Shown here in pieces: positions 6,711 through 8,305 of a stretch of DNA of 8,305 bases. Location of the stretch: NCBI GenBank assembly GCA_945861235.1, contig CAMATV010000127.1, positions 1 to 8,305 of the forward strand. Direction: 5' to 3'. The first letter of the stretch is position 1. Every line of letters starts with the position of its first letter. Position numbers and translations under genes: made by a program. The notes below the pieces were generated by a model. The model had not been told where the DNA came from. It was given only the letters and a program-made list of their open reading frames with translations, and ran no database searches. The DNA is from Opitutus sp. GAS368 (GTDB lineage: Bacteria > Verrucomicrobiota > Verrucomicrobiia > Opitutales > Opitutaceae).

Positions 6711-7280
6711 ATGGCTTTGTCACTCTCACCCTTAGCATTTATCGAAGGCATTGGCGGTCCCGAGATGGGGCTGATCCTCATTATTGTCCTCGTGCTGTTC
6801 GGTGGCAAAAAGCTCCCTGAATTTGCGCGGGGCCTCGGCAAATCCATTCGCGAATTCAAGAAAGCCGCCAGCGGAGTCGAGCAAGAGTTCAAACGGGCGC
6901 TCGATGAGGACGAACAGAATAAATATACTCCACCGCCAGCGCTCCCCGCGGCCTCCCCGACTCCGGAACTCATGCCCGCAGCGGATTACCACGACGATCC
7001 GTATCATAGCGATCCGCACTACGGCCACGACGGTAGCGAAGCCGGTCCCTCGGGCTCCGCCGCGTCGGAAACCTCGCCGCCGGACGAGCCGGCGGCAGAT
7101 GGCGCTTCGTCCGCCGCGGTGAGTCCTCCGGGCTCCGAAGCGCCTGGGATCGAGGTCGCCGCGATCGACGCCCCCGCGCCCGATGTCGCCGCGATCGACG
7201 TCGCCACTCCCGACGTCACTCCACCTGCGACTCCTCCGGTCGCTCCGCCGACTGCGCCCGCCTCCGAGCCGAAGCCCTGA
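6711..7280 (+). CDS. tatA: TatA-type subunit of the twin-arginine translocase, with long C-terminal tail
   Basis: 189 residues. TatA oligomers form the conduit that exports folded proteins across the inner membrane. A short leader (1-15) is followed by the membrane helix at about 17-30 with a polar E18 near its start, then the hinge and amphipathic helix FGGKKLPEFARGLGKSIREF (30-49). The KKLPE phrase favours TatA over TatB, although the length is closer to TatB. The helix continues to about residue 70. The remaining 120 or so residues are low-complexity, Pro/Ala/Asp-rich, with a His/Asp patch (H94, H99, H103, H106) and a repeated VAAID unit at 149-153 and 159-163. Most TatA proteins are about 60-100 residues long, so the tail is an extension probably lying in the cytoplasm. 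No tatC is present in the window. The gene starts 51 bases after the epimerase stop, without a Shine-Dalgarno sequence, and is followed after 10 bases by the Smr gene. Confidence 0.92.
   Translation: MALSLSPLAFIEGIGGPEMGLILIIVLVLFGGKKLPEFARGLGKSIREFKKAASGVEQEFKRALDEDEQNKYTPPPALPAASPTPELMPAADYHDDPYHSDPHYGHDGSEAGPSGSAASETSPPDEPAADGASSAAVSPPGSEAPGIEVAAIDAPAPDVAAIDVATPDVTPPATPPVAPPTAPASEPKP
7155..7200 (+). repeat. Tandem 30-base repeat unit inside tatA
   Basis: The 16-base string GTCGCCGCGATCGACG occurs at 7155-7170 and exactly again at 7185-7200, a period of 30 bases or 10 codons. It encodes VAAID twice in the tatA tail, and a degraded third unit (VATPD) follows. The pattern fits recent expansion of a tail segment by slippage or unequal exchange. 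Confidence 0.8.
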
Positions 7281-7290
7281 GTGGTGCCCG

Positions 7291-7578
7291 ATGGCCTCCG
7301 AGCTTTCGCCCGACGCGCCGGTGCCGCTGCCGATTACCGGCGAACTCGATCTGCATACCTTTAGGCCCGGCGATCTCGGTGAACTGATTCCAGCCTATCT
7401 CGCGGAGTGCGGCGCGCTCGGTTTACGCGATGTGCGCATCGTCCACGGCAAAGGCATCGGCACGCTCCGCACGACGGTGCACGCCTTGCTGCAACGCTCG
7501 CCGCACGTCCAGACCTACCGCCTCGGCGACGCACACTCCGGCTCGTGGGGTGCCACTATCGTCACGCTCCGCCGATGA
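7291..7578 (+). CDS. Stand-alone Smr-domain protein (small MutS-related)
   Basis: 95 residues, almost entirely one Smr domain. ELDLHTF (18-24) matches the Smr LDLH motif with D20 and H22, and VHGKGIGTLR (51-60) is the HGKG motif that shapes the proposed nucleic-acid or nuclease site. Near the C-terminus the glycine-rich phrase SGSWGATIVTL replaces the more usual GG-x-GAT form. Smr domains occur at the end of MutS2 and as small free proteins; several have been shown to nick DNA or cleave RNA, and the MutS2 version is tied to ribosome-collision rescue. The target of this one cannot be read from sequence. The ATG at 7291 is preferred because earlier codons in this frame overlap the tatA tail. 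The start is 10 bases after the tatA stop, and the stop overlaps the next gene by 4 bases (ATGA), so tatA, smr and the phosphodiesterase gene are probably co-transcribed. Confidence 0.87.
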   Translation: MASELSPDAPVPLPITGELDLHTFRPGDLGELIPAYLAECGALGLRDVRIVHGKGIGTLRTTVHALLQRSPHVQTYRLGDAHSGSWGATIVTLRR

Positions 7579-8305
7579 TGCTGCGCCGTGTCCTCGCGCT
7601 CGCCGTCGCGTTGATCGGCACTCTCGCGAACTCCGCCGCCGAGCCGCCGCCGCTCGTCCTGATTTCCCTCGACGGTTTCCGCTGGGACTATGGCGCGCTC
7701 CATCCGGCCGAGACGCCGCACCTGCGTCGGCTCATGAGCGAAGGCGTGACCGCGCGCAGCCTCATCCCCGTTTTCCCCTCCAACACTTTTCCTAACCACA
7801 CCTCGATCGTCACTGGCCTCTATCCTGCGCATCACGGGATCATCAATAACACGTTCTTCGATTCCGCTCTGGGTTCGATCTTTCGTTACAACCAATCCGC
7901 TTCCGCCCGCGACCCCCGCTGGTGGGGCGGCGAGCCGATCTGGATCACCGCCGTTAAGCAGGGCCGCGCGAGCGCCTGCTCATTCTGGCCCGGCTCCGAA
8001 GCCGAGATCGGTGGCCTGCGCCCGACGTATTGGAAACCCTACGACTACGCCGGCACTTCTTTCGAGCAACGCCTCGATGAACTCGTTGCCTGGCTCCGCC
8101 TGCCCGCCGCGCAACGCCCCGCCGTCGTCACGTTCTACCTCGAAGAAACCAATACCGCCGGGCACCGCCATGGTCCGAATTCGCCGCAGCTCATCGCCGC
8201 GATCAAACTCCTCGACGCCCGCGTTGGCACCCTCTCCGCCCGTCTGCACGCGGCAGGAGTCGCGCCGAACCTCGTGATCGTCTCCGACCACGGCATGACC
8301 TCCTG
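7575..8305 (+). CDS. Secreted ENPP-type nucleotide pyrophosphatase/phosphodiesterase (5' part, runs off the window)
   Basis: Opens with ATGATG overlapping the Smr stop and stays open for 243 codons to the window edge. Residues 1-22 are a signal peptide (MMLRRVLALAVALIGTL, then small residues), so the enzyme should act outside the cytoplasm. The alkaline-phosphatase-superfamily core follows: LVLISLDGF with metal ligand D33; SNTFPNHTSIVTGLYPAHHG with the expected nucleophile T71; and IVSDHGM with D238 and H239. These match the ENPP (type I phosphodiesterase) pattern, whose members hydrolyse nucleotide pyrophosphate or phosphodiester bonds using two zinc ions. One oddity is the segment FYLEETNTAGHRHGP, where the usual zinc-binding Asp is N193, while H197 is kept. 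The last ligand, a His further downstream, lies beyond the window. An alternative start at the second ATG (7578) would remove one residue. Substrate, such as extracellular nucleotides or phospholipid head groups, is not known. Confidence 0.9.
   Translation, partial: MMLRRVLALAVALIGTLANSAAEPPPLVLISLDGFRWDYGALHPAETPHLRRLMSEGVTARSLIPVFPSNTFPNHTSIVTGLYPAHHGIINNTFFDSALGSIFRYNQSASARDPRWWGGEPIWITAVKQGRASACSFWPGSEAEIGGLRPTYWKPYDYAGTSFEQRLDELVAWLRLPAAQRPAVVTFYLEETNTAGHRHGPNSPQLIAAIKLLDARVGTLSARLHAAGVAPNLVIVSDHGMTS

Overview
The window is about 8.3 kb of GC-rich chromosomal DNA, densely coding, with nine protein genes in two divergent blocks. Gene content, GC-rich codon use, Ala/Pro-rich linkers and start codons without Shine-Dalgarno sequences suggest a Gram-negative bacterium. 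I think a verrucomicrobial (Opitutaceae-like) genome is most likely, but that placement comes from general impression and not from a database match. I see no RNA gene, insertion sequence, CRISPR array or phage gene.

Left block, minus strand, read from 2079 down to 1: manA (class I mannose-6-phosphate isomerase), then a membrane-anchored AsmA-like protein whose ATG overlaps the manA stop as ATGA, then the 5' part of grpE 23 bases further on. These look like one operon that leaves the window inside grpE.

The divergent intergenic region (2080-2181, about 100 bases) must hold the start signals for both blocks. Only a weak promoter candidate toward ftsK can be proposed.

Right block, plus strand, 2182 to the end: ftsK (DNA translocase), a rodZ-like gene (HTH, one membrane segment, periplasmic domain), an aldose 1-epimerase family gene, tatA with a long low-complexity tail, a stand-alone Smr-domain gene, and the first 243 codons of a secreted ENPP-type phosphodiesterase. 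ftsK and rodZ serve division, chromosome segregation and cell shape; tatA serves folded-protein export; the last two genes overlap by 4 bases (ATGA). The two larger gaps downstream of rodZ and of the epimerase gene hold inverted repeats that could fold in RNA.

This is mostly a housekeeping region. I found no clearly new multi-gene system. The observations most worth checking are an Asp-to-Asn change at a predicted zinc ligand in the ENPP-type enzyme, the nested inverted repeats ahead of the epimerase gene, the palindrome cluster ahead of tatA, and the absence of Shine-Dalgarno sequences at all nine starts.
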